64,000 nucleotides of DNA, taken from the NCBI RefSeq assembly GCF_009936375.1, contig NZ_AP022332.1, positions 186,001-250,000 of the forward strand, read 5' to 3'. Position 1 is the first letter of the stretch. The number at the start of each line of letters is the position of its first letter. Below, piece by piece: positions 52,723 through 63,309 of the stretch. The notes below the pieces were generated by a model. That model saw only the letters and a list, made by a program, of their open reading frames with translations. It searched no databases and was not told where the DNA came from. The position numbers and the translations under genes were made by a program. Source of the stretch: Methylosinus sp. C49. Lineage in GTDB: Bacteria > Pseudomonadota > Alphaproteobacteria > Rhizobiales > Beijerinckiaceae.

Positions 52723-55700
52723 ATGAACGAGAAGACCAAAGACAAGGCCCAAGAGGACAAAGGCCCCGATTTCTCCAAGAGCCTCTATCTGCCGCAGACG
52801 GATTTCCCCATGCGCGCCGGCCTGCCGCAGCGCGAGCCGGAAATCCTCGCGCGCTGGGAGAAGATCGGCCTCTACGCCAAGCTGCGCGAGAGCGCCAAGG
52901 GACGGCCGAAATTCGTGCTCCATGACGGGCCGCCCTACGCCAATGGCAACATCCACATCGGCCATGCGCTGAACAAGATCCTCAAGGATCTCGTCACCCG
53001 CAGCCGGCAGATGGCCGGCAAGGACAGCAATTACGTCCCCGGCTGGGACTGCCACGGCCTGCCGATCGAATGGAAGATCGAGGAGGAGAACTACCGCTCC
53101 AAGGGCAAGAAGAAGCCGGACTTCGCCGATCCGACCGCCATCGTCGCCTTCCGCCAGGAGTGCCGCGCCTATGCCGCGCATTGGCTCTCCGTGCAGCGCG
53201 AGGAGTTCAAAAGGCTCGGCGTGACGGGCGATTGGGCCAATCCCTACGCCACGATGAATTTCCCGGCCGAGGCGCATATCGCCCGCGAGCTGATGAAATT
53301 CGCCGAGAATGGGCTGCTCTATCGCGGATCGAAGCCGGTGATGTGGAGCGTCGTCGAGAAGACCGCGCTCGCGGAAGCGGAGGTGGAGTATGAGGACCAT
53401 GTCAGCGACACGGTGCATGTCGCCTTTCCGGTGAAGGACGGCCCGGGCGCCGTCGTCATCTGGACGACGACTCCCTGGACGCTGCCCGGCAATCGCGCGA
53501 TCTCTTATTCGCACAAGATCGCCTATGGCCTCTATCGCGTGACCGTGGCGCCAGAGAACAATTGGGCGAAAGTCGGCGCGACTTATGTGCTCGCCGACAA
53601 GCTCGCCGAAGACGTGTTCAAAGCGGCGAAAGTGGAGAGCTTCGAGCGTCTGCGCGATGTTCCCGCGCAAGAGCTTTCGAGCTTTGTCGCGTCGCATCCG
53701 CTCAGCGCTTTGGGATATGATTTCAAAGTGCCGCTGCTCGATGGCGACCACGTCACCGACGACACGGGTACCGGCTTCGTCCACACCGCGCCCGGCCATG
53801 GCCGCGAGGACTTCGACATTTGGATGGCGAGCGGGCGTATGCTCGCCGAGCGCGGCATCGATGCGCGCATTCCCTATACGGTCGACGCCGACGGCTTCTA
53901 CACGGATGAAGCGCCGGGCTTTCCCGGCAAGCGCGTGCTCACCGAGAAGGGCGACAAGGGCGACGCCAATGAGGCGGTGATTCAAGCGCTGGTCGCGGCG
54001 GGAAATCTCGTCGCGCGCGGGCGGCTGAAGCATCAATATCCGCATTCATGGCGCTCGAAGAAGCCGGTCATCTTCCGCAACACGCCGCAATGGTTCATCG
54101 CGCTCGACAAGAAATTCGCGCAGGACGCCGGCGCTGTCGCGAAGGGCGACGGCGCGCCCGGCGACAATGCGCCCACGCTGCGCGACATCGCGCTCGATGA
54201 AATCTCCCGCACGCAATGGGTTCCCGCGGCCGGCGAGAATCGCATTCGCGGCATGATCGCCAATCGTCCCGATTGGGTGGTCTCGCGTCAGCGCGCCTGG
54301 GGCGTGCCGATCGCCGTCTTCGTGAAGAAGGGCGGCCACGACATTCTCGTCGATGCGCGTGTGAACGCCCGCATCGTGGAGGCCTTCGAGAAGGAGGGCG
54401 CCGACGCCTGGTATGAGGAGGGCGCGGCGCAGCGCTTCCTTGCGCCCGACTACGACCCTGAAGATTACGAGAAGATCGACGATGTTCTCGACGTGTGGTT
54501 CGATTCCGGCTCGACGCATTCCTTCACGCTGGAAGACCCGGTTCATTTCCCCGGCCTCGCGGGAATCAAGCGCAAGCGCGATGGTGGCGCCGATGAGGTG
54601 CTCTATCTCGAGGGCTCGGATCAGCATCGCGGCTGGTTCCATTCCTCGCTGCTGGAATCCTGCGGCACGCGCGGCCGCGCGCCTTATGACATCGTGCTGA
54701 CGCATGGCTTCACGCTCGATGAGCATGGCCATAAAATGTCGAAGTCGAAAGGCAATGTCGTCGCGCCGCAAAAGGTGATCGCCGACGCCGGCGCCGATAT
54801 TCTGCGCCTGTGGGTGGCGAGCGTCGATTACAGCGACGATCAGCGCATCGGGCCGGAAATCCTCAAAAGCGTCACCGATAATTACCGCAAGCTGCGTAAC
54901 ACCATCCGCTGGATGCTCGGCACGCTCGCGCATTATCGCGCGCAGGAGAAGATCGCTTATGCCGATCTGCCGGAGCTGGAGCGGCTCGTGCTGCATCGTC
55001 TGTCGGAGCTCGGCGAGGAGGTCGGCGCGGCCTATGCGGAGTTCGACTATAAGAAGGTCGTCGCGCTGCTGACGCCGTTCCTCACCAGCGATCTCTCGGC
55101 TTTCTATTTCGACATTCGCAAGGACGCGCTCTATTGCGATCCGCCGTCGAGCGTGAAGCGCAAGGCGGCGCTGACCGTGGTGGAGGAGATGTTCCGCGCG
55201 GTGACGACATGGCTCGCGCCCATTCTCGCCTTCACGGCGGAAGAGGCTTGGCTGTCGCGCTATCCCGATGCGGCGTCCGTGCATCTCGAGAGCTTCGCCG
55301 ATCTGCCCGCGTCCTGGCGCGACGAGGCGCTGGCGGAAAAATGGGAGAAGCTCCGCGCCATCCGCTCCGTCGTGACCGGCGCGCTGGAGATAGAGCGTGC
55401 GCAAAAGCGCATCGGCTCGTCGCTGGAGGCGGCGCCGGTCGTCCATGTGGCGGACGCCGATCTGCGCGCGACGCTCACGGGCGTGGACTTCGCCGAAATC
55501 TGCATCGTGTCGGATATAGCGATCGACGCGAGCGAAGGGCCGGCCGAGGCCTTCCGCCTGCCCGAGGTCGCGGGCGTGGCCGTGGTTCCGCGGCGGGCTT
55601 CGGGCGTCAAATGCGCCCGCTCCTGGAAATATTTCGACCCCGCGACGGCGCAGGCCGATTATCCCGGCGTCACCCCCCGCGACGCGCAGGCGCTGCGGGA

Positions 55701-55731
55701 GCTGACAGCGGCGGGGAAGTGGCCGGCGTAA
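52723..55731 (+). CDS. ileS: Isoleucyl-tRNA synthetase
   Basis: 1002 residues from ATG 52723; an open frame of 50 codons upstream has no family similarity. HIGH motif: [20 protein letters not shown] motif: [10 protein letters not shown]. The CP1 editing domain ([19 protein letters not shown], then [12 protein letters not shown]) is present and intact. The C-terminal anticodon-binding part ends at about residue 1000. Bacterial type-1 enzyme, standard length. Confidence 0.96.
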   Translation: MNEKTKDKAQEDKGPDFSKSLYLPQTDFPMRAGLPQREPEILARWEKIGLYAKLRESAKGRPKFVLHDGPPYANGNIHIGHALNKILKDLVTRSRQMAGKDSNYVPGWDCHGLPIEWKIEEENYRSKGKKKPDFADPTAIVAFRQECRAYAAHWLSVQREEFKRLGVTGDWANPYATMNFPAEAHIARELMKFAENGLLYRGSKPVMWSVVEKTALAEAEVEYEDHVSDTVHVAFPVKDGPGAVVIWTTTPWTLPGNRAISYSHKIAYGLYRVTVAPENNWAKVGATYVLADKLAEDVFKAAKVESFERLRDVPAQELSSFVASHPLSALGYDFKVPLLDGDHVTDDTGTGFVHTAPGHGREDFDIWMASGRMLAERGIDARIPYTVDADGFYTDEAPGFPGKRVLTEKGDKGDANEAVIQALVAAGNLVARGRLKHQYPHSWRSKKPVIFRNTPQWFIALDKKFAQDAGAVAKGDGAPGDNAPTLRDIALDEISRTQWVPAAGENRIRGMIANRPDWVVSRQRAWGVPIAVFVKKGGHDILVDARVNARIVEAFEKEGADAWYEEGAAQRFLAPDYDPEDYEKIDDVLDVWFDSGSTHSFTLEDPVHFPGLAGIKRKRDGGADEVLYLEGSDQHRGWFHSSLLESCGTRGRAPYDIVLTHGFTLDEHGHKMSKSKGNVVAPQKVIADAGADILRLWVASVDYSDDQRIGPEILKSVTDNYRKLRNTIRWMLGTLAHYRAQEKIAYADLPELERLVLHRLSELGEEVGAAYAEFDYKKVVALLTPFLTSDLSAFYFDIRKDALYCDPPSSVKRKAALTVVEEMFRAVTTWLAPILAFTAEEAWLSRYPDAASVHLESFADLPASWRDEALAEKWEKLRAIRSVVTGALEIERAQKRIGSSLEAAPVVHVADADLRATLTGVDFAEICIVSDIAIDASEGPAEAFRLPEVAGVAVVPRRASGVKCARSWKYFDPATAQADYPGVTPRDAQALRELTAAGKWPA

Positions 55732-55777
55732 GGGTTTCTTGGCGAGTGGCCGTTTAGCTTCGAACATGCGGGACCTC

Positions 55778-55930
55778 CCTTCTCCCACTTGTGGGAGAAG
55801 GTGGCCTCGCGAAGCGAGGTCGGATGAGGGCCTGCGCCGCAGCCCGCGATTTGCAAGATTCCGGGAAGCCTCGGGGACCCTCATCCGACCCGGCTTCGCC
55901 GGGCCACCTTCTCCCGCAAGCGGGAGAAGG
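55778..55930. repeat. Intergenic inverted-repeat element with two long arms
   Basis: Arms 55778-55830 and 55878-55930 are about 53 bases long and inverted relative to each other, with small differences. Each contains hairpins (CTTCTCCCAC-TTG-GTGGGAGAAG-like and CTTCGCCG-like). It lies between ileS and the flippase gene. An open frame runs through it, but only by chance. Confidence 0.8.
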
Positions 55931-55960
55931 AATCGCGCCGAGAGGGAGAGGTTCGAAAAA

Positions 55961-57400
55961 TTGAAGGTTCTCGCCGCCTTCCTCGCCAACACCGTCGCAA
56001 ACTTCCTCATCGGCCTGCTGGTGGCGAAATTCCTCGGGCCGGAGGAATATGGCCGCTTCGCGCTGGCTTTTGCGATCGGCGTCGTCATTCAGACCGGCGC
56101 TTTCGATTGGATGCGCCTTTCGGCGACGCGCTTTTATTCGACGCGCGTGCGCGAGGCGGAGCCGGCCATACGCGCAACGCTCGATTTCGCCTATCTCGCG
56201 ACAACGGCGGTGGTCATTGTCGTCGGCGGTCTGTTTCTCCTCATCGCGCCGCCCTTCGCGCTCGGCGATACGCTCATCGCTCTGGCGCTGGCGACGGCGG
56301 CGATCAATGGGCTGTTCGACTATTCCACGGCGCTGCTGCGCGCGCGTTTCGAGGACAAGAGCTATAGCCGCGTCGTTCTCGCCAAGAATATTCTCGCGCT
56401 CGCTCTCACCGGCGGCGGCGCCTTCGTCTTTCATTCGGCCGGAATGGCGATCGCCGGCAGCCTCGCCAGCCTCCTCGGCGCCGTCTTCACCGCGCGCGTC
56501 TCGCTGAAGGATCCCGGCGCCTCGCCGCGCGGCGCGCGCATGGCGACGGCGCGCATGCTCATCGCCTATAGCGCGCCCATCGTCGCGGCGAACATGCTCT
56601 ACCAATCCGTGCCGCTGGCGGCGCGGGCGCTCGTCACCGCCTATTACGGCTTTGCCGAGACGGGGCAATTCTCGCTCGCCTATGATCTCGGCATTCGCGC
56701 CATTTTCGCCATGGGCTCGGCGCTGGATGTGCTGCTGTTCCAGATCGCCGTCGCCGCCCATGAGCGGCACGGGGCGGAGAAGGGCAAGGAGCAGATCGCC
56801 CGCAATATGACGATCGTCGCGGCCTTTCTGCTGCCCGCCTGCGCCGGCATCTGGCTCACAATGCCCTCGATCGAGGCGCTGATCGTGCCGCCGCAATTTC
56901 GTGGGCCGTTCGGCCATTATCTCGATTTGCTGCTGCCCGGCCTCTTCGCCATGGGGCTCATCCAATTCGCGGTCAATCCGGTGTTTCAGATCGAGAAGAA
57001 GACGGCGCCGCTCATCGGCGCGGCCTCGGTCGCGGTGGTCGCGGGCCTCTGCTTCGCCTTTGTCATCCCGCGCGGCGCGGACGCCTCCAGCCTCGCGCTC
57101 GCCCAATGCCTCGCCTATGTGGCGGCGCTGGCGGCGCTGGTTCTGTTCGCGGCGCGCACCTCGCCGCAATGGCCGCGCGGACGCGACATGCTCGGCGCGC
57201 TGGCGGCGACCGGGGCGATGGTTCTGGCGCTGCATCCGCTCGCCGGCCTCGAGCCCGGCATTCTCACTTTGCTCCTGCAGGTCGGCGTCGGCGGTTTCGT
57301 CTATTGCGGCGCAGTGCTGGCCCTCGACATAGCCGGGATGCGCGGCCTCGCGTTCTCCCGCGCCGCGCCCATATTGGCCAGAGCTCGGGCCGCGCTATAA
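55961..57400 (+). CDS. Lipid-linked polysaccharide flippase (Wzx/MATE-type exporter)
   Basis: 479 residues from TTG 55961, supported by GAGGGAGAGG upstream and by starting just after a repeat element. About 12-14 membrane helices; the N-terminal AAFLANTVANFLIGLLVAKF and GPEEYGRFALAFAIG are typical of the polysaccharide-transport (PST/Wzx) family. It should flip lipid-linked oligosaccharides across the inner membrane. It may work with the ligase at 34.7 kb, but the two are 20 kb apart. Confidence 0.85.
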   Translation: MKVLAAFLANTVANFLIGLLVAKFLGPEEYGRFALAFAIGVVIQTGAFDWMRLSATRFYSTRVREAEPAIRATLDFAYLATTAVVIVVGGLFLLIAPPFALGDTLIALALATAAINGLFDYSTALLRARFEDKSYSRVVLAKNILALALTGGGAFVFHSAGMAIAGSLASLLGAVFTARVSLKDPGASPRGARMATARMLIAYSAPIVAANMLYQSVPLAARALVTAYYGFAETGQFSLAYDLGIRAIFAMGSALDVLLFQIAVAAHERHGAEKGKEQIARNMTIVAAFLLPACAGIWLTMPSIEALIVPPQFRGPFGHYLDLLLPGLFAMGLIQFAVNPVFQIEKKTAPLIGAASVAVVAGLCFAFVIPRGADASSLALAQCLAYVAALAALVLFAARTSPQWPRGRDMLGALAATGAMVLALHPLAGLEPGILTLLLQVGVGGFVYCGAVLALDIAGMRGLAFSRAAPILARARAAL

Positions 57401-57467
57401 ATTGGCGCGAGGCCGGGCGTGATCGCCCGGCGCGAGCGGGCGGCGCAGCCGGGGGAGAATGGTCTAG

Positions 57468-58175
57468 ATGGTGCTGCCGCTACATGACGACGCGCCGCTG
57501 CATTATGTGCGGCGGCCTTACGTCAATTGGACGCTGATGGCGCTCAACATCTTCGTCTTCGTCGCCGTGTTCAGCGAATCTTTCGGCGATCCGCTCACTG
57601 TGGTGCGCGGCTTCGGCCTCATACCTGCGGTGCTGTTCGGCCGCGCCGAGCTCGCCCCCTGGATCGTCACGCCCGGCCCCGAATGGACGCTGCTGACCAG
57701 CCTCTTCTTCCATTCCGGGCTCGGCCATCTCGCGGGAAACATGATCTTTCTCTATGTCTTCGGCGATAATGTCGAGGACGCCATGGGGTCCGCGGGCTAT
57801 CTCGTCTTCTATCTGCTCTGCGGCGTCTCGGCCGCCATGCTGTTCGCTGTAGGCGCGCCGCTCACCCTCACGCCGCTCGTCGGCGCCTCGGGGGCGATCT
57901 CGGGCGTCTGCGCCGCCTTCATCCTGCTCTATCCGCGCTCGACCATTTTCGGCCTCGTCGCCGGGATCATCCCCATCCATGCGCCCGCCTCGCTCTTCGT
58001 CGGCACATGGATTCTGTTTCAGCTGTTCAACGCCTTCACCGACGATCAGGGCCAGGTCGGCTGGTGGGCGCATATCGGCGGCATATTGGCCGGGCTCATT
58101 CTGACGCCGCTGTTCAAGCGGCGCGACGTGCAATGGTTCGGCCCACGGCCTTTCCACCACGGCCCCTGGGGCTGA
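57468..58175 (+). CDS. Rhomboid-family intramembrane serine protease
   Basis: 235 residues, ATG 57468 with GGGGGAG upstream. The catalytic Ser is in VGASGAISGVCAAF and the His in GWWAHIGGILAG; the helix 2 HxxxN region is FHSGLGHLAGNMIFL. Six or seven membrane helices. Substrates of bacterial members are mostly unknown. Confidence 0.92.
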   Translation: MVLPLHDDAPLHYVRRPYVNWTLMALNIFVFVAVFSESFGDPLTVVRGFGLIPAVLFGRAELAPWIVTPGPEWTLLTSLFFHSGLGHLAGNMIFLYVFGDNVEDAMGSAGYLVFYLLCGVSAAMLFAVGAPLTLTPLVGASGAISGVCAAFILLYPRSTIFGLVAGIIPIHAPASLFVGTWILFQLFNAFTDDQGQVGWWAHIGGILAGLILTPLFKRRDVQWFGPRPFHHGPWG

Positions 58176-58186
58176 GCCGATCGGCG

Positions 58187-58960
58187 ATGATGATCCGGCC
58201 GACCGTCCTGCTGCTGACCGCGACCGTCGATCCGGGCGCTTACGCCGCCGAGATCGCGCGGCGCGACCTCGAGGTGAGAAAAAGCGACTACCGGAACGCG
58301 TTGCGGTTTTTCATGCGGCTGCCGGACGCGCGCATCTCAGGCGTGGTGTTCTGCGAGAATTCCGGCGCGGATCTCGCTTTTCTGGACGCGGACGCGCTTC
58401 GCAGCGAGACCGGGCGGCCGCTCGAGATCATCGGCTTCGACGGCAATCGCCGGCCGGAGGGCCTCCATTATGGCTATTCGGAGCTCGGAATCGTCGATCA
58501 CGCCTGCCGAAGCAGCCGCTTGCTCGCGCAGAGCGAGCGCTTTTTCAAAGTAACCGGCAGGCTGACCTTCGAGCGGCTCTCCGCGCTGATGGACCATCTG
58601 CCGGAGGATCGCCGCTTCGCCGCCGATTTTCGCCGCGCCTATTCCAAGGAAGGCGGGGCGCCTCTGCGGGCGCGCACGGAGCTGATGCTCTTCGCGAAGG
58701 ATTTCTACCTCGAGCATTTCTTCGAGCGGCGCGACGAGATGATCGCGCCTTCCCTGATGCTGGAAGAATTCTTCGCGCGCCTGATCGCGCCGCTGCGCGG
58801 TCGGGGGGAAGAGGACGGCCTGACGCTGCGCTGGCCGATCGAATGCCCGGCCTCCGGCCACGCCGCGCGGGACAATTCCGACTATGATTCTGCGCCCATT
58901 CGCGCCAAGCGCCGCCTGCGCGCGCTGGCCCGCGTCGCCGCCCCTTGGCTGTGGATCTGA
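58187..58960 (+). CDS. Hypothetical protein of polysaccharide-locus type
   Basis: 257 residues. The layout (TVLLLTATVDPGAYA at the start, VVFCENSGADLAFLDADAL, then LHYGYSELGIVDHACRSSRL and FFKVTGRLTFERLSALM) resembles uncharacterised proteins in LPS and capsule loci that may be glycosyltransferases. No DXD motif is clear. It is 12 bases after the rhomboid gene, so co-transcription is likely. Function unproven. Confidence 0.65.
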   Translation: MMIRPTVLLLTATVDPGAYAAEIARRDLEVRKSDYRNALRFFMRLPDARISGVVFCENSGADLAFLDADALRSETGRPLEIIGFDGNRRPEGLHYGYSELGIVDHACRSSRLLAQSERFFKVTGRLTFERLSALMDHLPEDRRFAADFRRAYSKEGGAPLRARTELMLFAKDFYLEHFFERRDEMIAPSLMLEEFFARLIAPLRGRGEEDGLTLRWPIECPASGHAARDNSDYDSAPIRAKRRLRALARVAAPWLWI

Positions 58961-59230
58961 CCCGCAAATCCGCAATGGCAGTGTCTGCGACAGAGCTTCC
59001 CGCCGGATGAGCGCCCGCGGCGCCGGAGGTTTCGGCCGGCGCGGGTTTGACAGGGCGGCGAGCCGAGGCTACCAGAGCGTCTTCCGAGCTTTCCGCGCGC
59101 GCCTCGCGCCGCGCGGCGCTAATTCGTTCTCGACGCGGCGCTCGAAAAAGCCGATCGGGGCCTTTCGGCCACAGAGCGCGATTTTTTCGAAACAATCGAG
59201 ACGAAGGTCAATCTCGCCGGGAGTTGCGCG

Positions 59231-59977
59231 ATGAAGGTTCTCGTGCCCGTCAAACGGGTGGTCGACTATAATGTGAAGATCAGGGTCAAGCCGGACGGTT
59301 CGGGCGTCGACGTCGCCAATGTGAAATTTTCGATGAATCCTTTCGACGAGATCGCCGTCGAGGAGGCCATTCGCCTGAAGGAGGCCGGCAAGGCGACGGA
59401 AGTCGTGCTCGTGACCATCGGCCCGGCCAAGGCGGACGAGACTTTGCGCTCCGGCATGGCCATCGGCGCCGACCGCGGAATTCACGTCAAGACCGACGAG
59501 CTGGTCGAGCCGCTGGCGGTGGCGAAGATTCTCGCCAAAATCGTCGCCGAGGAGGCTCCTGGCCTCGTCATTCTCGGTAAGCAGGCGATCGACGACGACA
59601 GCAATCAGACCGGCCAGATGCTCGCCGCTCTGCTCGGCTGGGGCCAGGGCACCTTCGCCTCCAAGGTGGAGATCGCCGAGGGCTCCGTGGATGTGACGCG
59701 CGAGGTCGATGGCGGCCTGCAGACGGTCACGCTGAAGCTGCCCGCCGTGGTGACGACGGATCTGCGCCTCAACGAGCCGCGCTACGCCAGCCTGCCGAAC
59801 ATCATCAAGGCGAAGAAGAAAGAGGTCGCGGCCAAGGCCCCGGCCGATTACGGCGTCGACGTCACGCCGCGCCTCGAGGTGCTGAAGACGGCCGAGCCGC
59901 CGGCCCGCAAGGCCGGCATAAAGGTCGGCTCCGTCCCCGAATTGCTGGAAAAGCTCAAGACTGCGGGAGTTCTGTAA
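59231..59977 (+). CDS. etfB: Electron transfer flavoprotein beta subunit
   Basis: 248 residues. The N-terminal [20 protein letters not shown], the AMP-binding [18 protein letters not shown] and the [20 protein letters not shown] loop are standard for EtfB. It forms a heterodimer with EtfA and passes electrons from acyl-CoA and other dehydrogenases to ETF:quinone oxidoreductase. Directly followed by etfA without any gap. Confidence 0.96.
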   Translation: MKVLVPVKRVVDYNVKIRVKPDGSGVDVANVKFSMNPFDEIAVEEAIRLKEAGKATEVVLVTIGPAKADETLRSGMAIGADRGIHVKTDELVEPLAVAKILAKIVAEEAPGLVILGKQAIDDDSNQTGQMLAALLGWGQGTFASKVEIAEGSVDVTREVDGGLQTVTLKLPAVVTTDLRLNEPRYASLPNIIKAKKKEVAAKAPADYGVDVTPRLEVLKTAEPPARKAGIKVGSVPELLEKLKTAGVL

Positions 59978-60922
59978 ATGACGGCGCTCATCGTCGCGGA
60001 AGTCACAGAGTCCGCGCTCGCCCCCTCCACCGCCAAGGCGCTGACGGCGGCGCTGCAGATCGGCGGCGGCGTTCATATTCTCGTCGCGGGCGAGAATGTC
60101 GGCCCGGCGGCCGAGGCCGCGGCCAAGCTCTCGGGCGTCGAGAAAGTGCTCATCGCCGACAATGCGGCCTATGGCCATCACCTGGCCGAGCCGCTGGCGG
60201 CGCTGATCGTGGGCCTCGCCGGCGCCTATGACGCCATTCTCGCGCCCTCCACCTCCAGCTCGAAGAATGTGCTGCCGCGCGTCGCCGCTCTGCTCGACGT
60301 GGCGCAGCTGTCGGACATCATCAAGGTCGTCTCCGCCGACATTTTCGAGCGGCCGATCTACGCCGGCAACGCCATTCAGACCGTGCGCTCCAAGGACGCC
60401 AAAAAGGTCATCACCGTGCGCACCGCCTCCTTCACGGCGACGGGCGAGGGCGGCTCCGCTTCGATCGAGGCGATCGGCGCGGGCTCCGATCCGGCGGTGT
60501 CGAGCTTCAAGAGCGAGGCGCTGGCCAAATCCGAGCGGCCGGAGCTGACGGCGGCCAAGATCATCGTCTCGGGCGGCCGCGGCTTGGCGAGCTCGGAGAA
60601 TTTCAAGGAATATATCGAGCCTGTGGCGACCCGCCTCGGCGCGGCGATCGGCGCCTCGCGCGCGGCCGTCGACGCCGGCTACGCCCCCAATGATCTGCAG
60701 GTCGGCCAGACCGGCAAGGTGGTGGCGCCGGACCTCTATGTCGCCGTCGGCATCTCCGGCGCGATCCAGCATCTCGCCGGCATGAAGGACTCCAAGGTCA
60801 TCGTCGCGATCAACAAGGACGAGGAGGCGCCGATCTTCCAGGTGGCCGACTATGGCCTCGTCGCGGATCTCTTCCCGACCTTGAAGGAGCTCGACGCCGA
60901 GCTGGCCAAGGCCGGTCGCTGA
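59978..60922 (+). CDS. etfA: Electron transfer flavoprotein alpha subunit
   Basis: 314 residues. The C-terminal FAD-binding domain is clear: [37 protein letters not shown], and [15 protein letters not shown], with [18 protein letters not shown] near the end. The N-terminal domain contains the ALIVAEV start and [14 protein letters not shown]. Partner of EtfB. Confidence 0.96.
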   Translation: MTALIVAEVTESALAPSTAKALTAALQIGGGVHILVAGENVGPAAEAAAKLSGVEKVLIADNAAYGHHLAEPLAALIVGLAGAYDAILAPSTSSSKNVLPRVAALLDVAQLSDIIKVVSADIFERPIYAGNAIQTVRSKDAKKVITVRTASFTATGEGGSASIEAIGAGSDPAVSSFKSEALAKSERPELTAAKIIVSGGRGLASSENFKEYIEPVATRLGAAIGASRAAVDAGYAPNDLQVGQTGKVVAPDLYVAVGISGAIQHLAGMKDSKVIVAINKDEEAPIFQVADYGLVADLFPTLKELDAELAKAGR

Positions 60923-61171
60923 GGGGTTTGGGGCTCTTTCCCCGCTCGCGCGCGCAGCGAGCGGCGGAAGCCGGTGGGGGCGACGTCGCAAATATCTGGC
61001 GCCGCTCTCGATTCCCAGTCGGGCCGGCGGCCCGCCGGGATTGACGCCCTCCCAGGTCAGGGCGATGAAGCGGCCTGTTTCGCTGCGGTGCAAACGCCGG
61101 TTTTCACAAAGGCCGAACGCGCGCTATACTGAATTGGAAGCGCTCCGCTTCTCGCTGGTGGTGTTCGAAAG

Positions 61172-62053
61172 ATGGGCTCTGAAATTCGCAAGATCGGCAT
61201 TGTCGGCGCCGGGCAGATGGGCAAGGGCATTGCCCAGGTCTGCGCGGTCGCGGGTTTCGATGTGGCGCTCAACGACCTCTCCGAGAGCCGCATCGACGCC
61301 GGCCTGGACGATATAGCGACGCATCTCGCCAAGGCGGTGGAGCGCGGCCAGATCGACGAGGAGGCCCGCAAGGCCGCCGTCGCCCGCATCCATCCGGCCA
61401 AGGATTACGCCGCTTTTTCCGACAGCGACCTCGTGATCGAGGCCGCCACTGAGAATGAGGAGGTCAAGCGCGGCATCCTCACCGAGCTCGGCCCCAAGCT
61501 GCGGCCGGGCGCCTTCATCGGCACCAACACCTCCTCCATCTCCATCACCCGCCTCGCCGCGGTGACGGGGCGGCCGGAGCAGTTCATCGGCATTCATTTC
61601 ATGAACCCGGTGCCGAAGATGCAGCTCGTCGAGGTGATTCGCGGCATCGCCACCGAGGACAAGACCTTCGAGGCGGCCAAGCAATTCATCGGCGAGCTCG
61701 GCAAGACGGTGACGGTGTCGGAGGATTTTCCGGCCTTCATCGTCAATCGCATCCTGCTGCCGATGATAAACGAGGCGATCTACACGCTCTATGAGGGCGT
61801 CGGCTCGGTGGAGGCGATCGACACGGCGATGAAGCTCGGCGCCAATCATCCGATGGGGCCGCTGCAGCTCGCCGATTTCATCGGCCTCGACGTCTGCCTG
61901 TCGGTGATGCAGGTGCTGCACGAGGGGCTGGCCGACTCCAAATATCGGCCCTGCCCGCTGCTGGTGAAATATGTCGAGGCCGGCTGGCTCGGCCGCAAGA
62001 CGCAGCGCGGCTTCTACGATTACCGCAGCGGCACGCCGGTCCCGACCCGCTGA
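61172..62053 (+). CDS. 3-hydroxybutyryl-CoA dehydrogenase
   Basis: 293 residues. The NAD-binding fold is IGIVGAGQMGKGIAQVCAVA, the catalytic His/Asn region is FIGIHFMNPVPKMQLVEVI and the C-terminal helical domain has LGANHPMGPLQLADFIGLD. This is the PaaH/Hbd group, acting in beta-oxidation or polyhydroxybutyrate metabolism. Downstream of etfBA, a sensible functional neighbour since acyl-CoA oxidation feeds ETF. 250 bases separate it from etfA and no clear terminator is seen there. Confidence 0.95.
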   Translation: MGSEIRKIGIVGAGQMGKGIAQVCAVAGFDVALNDLSESRIDAGLDDIATHLAKAVERGQIDEEARKAAVARIHPAKDYAAFSDSDLVIEAATENEEVKRGILTELGPKLRPGAFIGTNTSSISITRLAAVTGRPEQFIGIHFMNPVPKMQLVEVIRGIATEDKTFEAAKQFIGELGKTVTVSEDFPAFIVNRILLPMINEAIYTLYEGVGSVEAIDTAMKLGANHPMGPLQLADFIGLDVCLSVMQVLHEGLADSKYRPCPLLVKYVEAGWLGRKTQRGFYDYRSGTPVPTR

Positions 62054-62098
62054 GGCGACGCCTGGAGCAAGGCCGCACGGCCGGAATGCTCCGGGCTT

Positions 62099-62380
62099 TC
62101 AGAATCCGAGCTCGCTGTGTGAGCCGAGGCGCACCAATTCCAGCCTTTCAGCGTCAGGCTTGCGGTATATGAGCAATAGGTCGGGGCGAAGGTGGCAATC
62201 TCTGTGATCCTTCCATTCCCCGATCAATTCATGGTCGCAATATCGCGCTGGCAACGGCTGATCTGCCGCCAGAAGGTTGACGGCGTCCAAAAGCAGCTGA
62301 TCGATTTTCTTGCCCAGCACCCCTGACCGTTCACGCCGATAATCGTGCCGGAAGCGCGAGGTGTATTTAATCGCCCGCAT
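62099..62380 (-). CDS. YafQ-family mRNA interferase toxin
   Basis: 93 residues of RelE/ParE fold. The N-terminal TSRFRHDYRRE and the C-terminal LLIYRKPDAERLELVRLGSH, plus YCDHELIGEWKDHRDCHLRP, match YafQ. The catalytic His residues (DHEL, DHRDCHL, GSHSEL) are present. The start overlaps the antitoxin end by 14 bases. Family members cleave mRNA on the ribosome. Confidence 0.9.
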   Translation of the reverse strand: MRAIKYTSRFRHDYRRERSGVLGKKIDQLLLDAVNLLAADQPLPARYCDHELIGEWKDHRDCHLRPDLLLIYRKPDAERLELVRLGSHSELGF

Positions 62381-62627
62381 TCAGGCTCTGGAGCAGGTTT
62401 TCAGGGGCGCCGACATCGACGAGCTCACCACGGCGAGCGGCCTTCATAGCCTCGACCGTTTCAGCGTTCGGCACGAGCAGCTCGAACGGCAAGGTCTTGT
62501 CCGTCGCGATCCGAACCATCATGAGCCGGAACGCATCGGACACAGTCAGGCCGATGGTCGCCAGCACGGCGGCGGCTTCCTCTTTCACATGCTCGTCGAT
62601 GCGCGCACGGACGACGGTGTTGGTCAT
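62367..62627 (-). CDS. RelB/DinJ-family antitoxin
   Basis: 86 residues from ATG 62627 with AAGGAG 9 bases upstream; the longer frame from 62657 is rejected. The ribbon-helix-helix N-terminus (NTVVRARIDEHVKEEAAAVL, GLTVSDAFRLMM) binds DNA and the C-terminal part binds the toxin. Encoded ahead of the toxin, as usual, and expected to repress the pair. Confidence 0.9.
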   Translation of the reverse strand: MTNTVVRARIDEHVKEEAAAVLATIGLTVSDAFRLMMVRIATDKTLPFELLVPNAETVEAMKAARRGELVDVGAPENLLQSLNAGD

Positions 62628-62678
62628 GGCTCGTCTCCTTGGGCCACAATGTAGCACATGCGGCAGCCCCTTCGATAG

Positions 62679-63308
62679 TCAGGCCTGCGGCCTGCCGGGA
62701 GCGACGCCCTCCGTCGCGCGTCTCTCGCGTCGCGACGCCGCAGGAATCGCTCGCGCGGCCAATAGCGCGGCGGTCGCTGCGGCGTAGAGCAGGGGCTCCG
62801 CCGGCCAGGATTTCACGATCAGCAGAAAATGCGTCGCCGCCAATATGGCGGCGACATAGACGAGCCGGTGCAGCCGCGCCCAGGCCGCGGCCCCGAGCCG
62901 ACGGATCGCGGCGTTGCTGGAGGTCGCGGCCAAAGGGACGAGGATGACGAAAGCCGCCATGCCGATCGTCACATAGGGCCGCTTCAAAATATCGCGGCCG
63001 ATGGCGGTCCAGTCGAGTCCATGGTCCAACGCGACATAGGCGGAAAGATGCAACGCCGCGTAATAAAAGGCGAGCAGTCCCAGCGCACGGCGATAGCGCA
63101 AGAGATCGACGCCCGCCGCGCGGCGCAGCGGCGCGATCAGCAGGCACAGCAGCAGAAAGCGCAGCGACCAGAGCCCGAGCCCCTGCTCGAGCGTCTTGAT
63201 CGGCTCCGGCCCCAGCCGGTCCTGAAGGCCGAGATAGAAGGTCCAGGCCGCCGGGATGAGGCCCGCGACGTAGACGGCGAGCTTCGGGATGCGGAGAGCG
63301 GCGCGCAT
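62679..63308 (-). CDS. msrQ: Protein-methionine-sulfoxide reductase haem-binding subunit MsrQ
   Basis: 209 residues from ATG 63308. Six membrane helices, with WSLRFLLLCLLIAPLRRAAG, the haem-ligand His residues in ALHLSAYVAL and LHRLVYVAAILAATHFLL, and the FYYAAL segment, as in YedZ/MsrQ. It takes electrons from the quinone pool to MsrP for repair of oxidised periplasmic methionines. One base after msrP. Confidence 0.94.
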   Translation of the reverse strand: MRAALRIPKLAVYVAGLIPAAWTFYLGLQDRLGPEPIKTLEQGLGLWSLRFLLLCLLIAPLRRAAGVDLLRYRRALGLLAFYYAALHLSAYVALDHGLDWTAIGRDILKRPYVTIGMAAFVILVPLAATSSNAAIRRLGAAAWARLHRLVYVAAILAATHFLLIVKSWPAEPLLYAAATAALLAARAIPAASRRERRATEGVAPGRPQA

Positions 63309-63309
63309 G

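Noticed and set aside
55739-55960. Upstream extension of the flippase gene
   Set aside because: Passes through the inverted-repeat element; the first membrane helix begins right after the TTG at 55961, which has a strong ribosome site.
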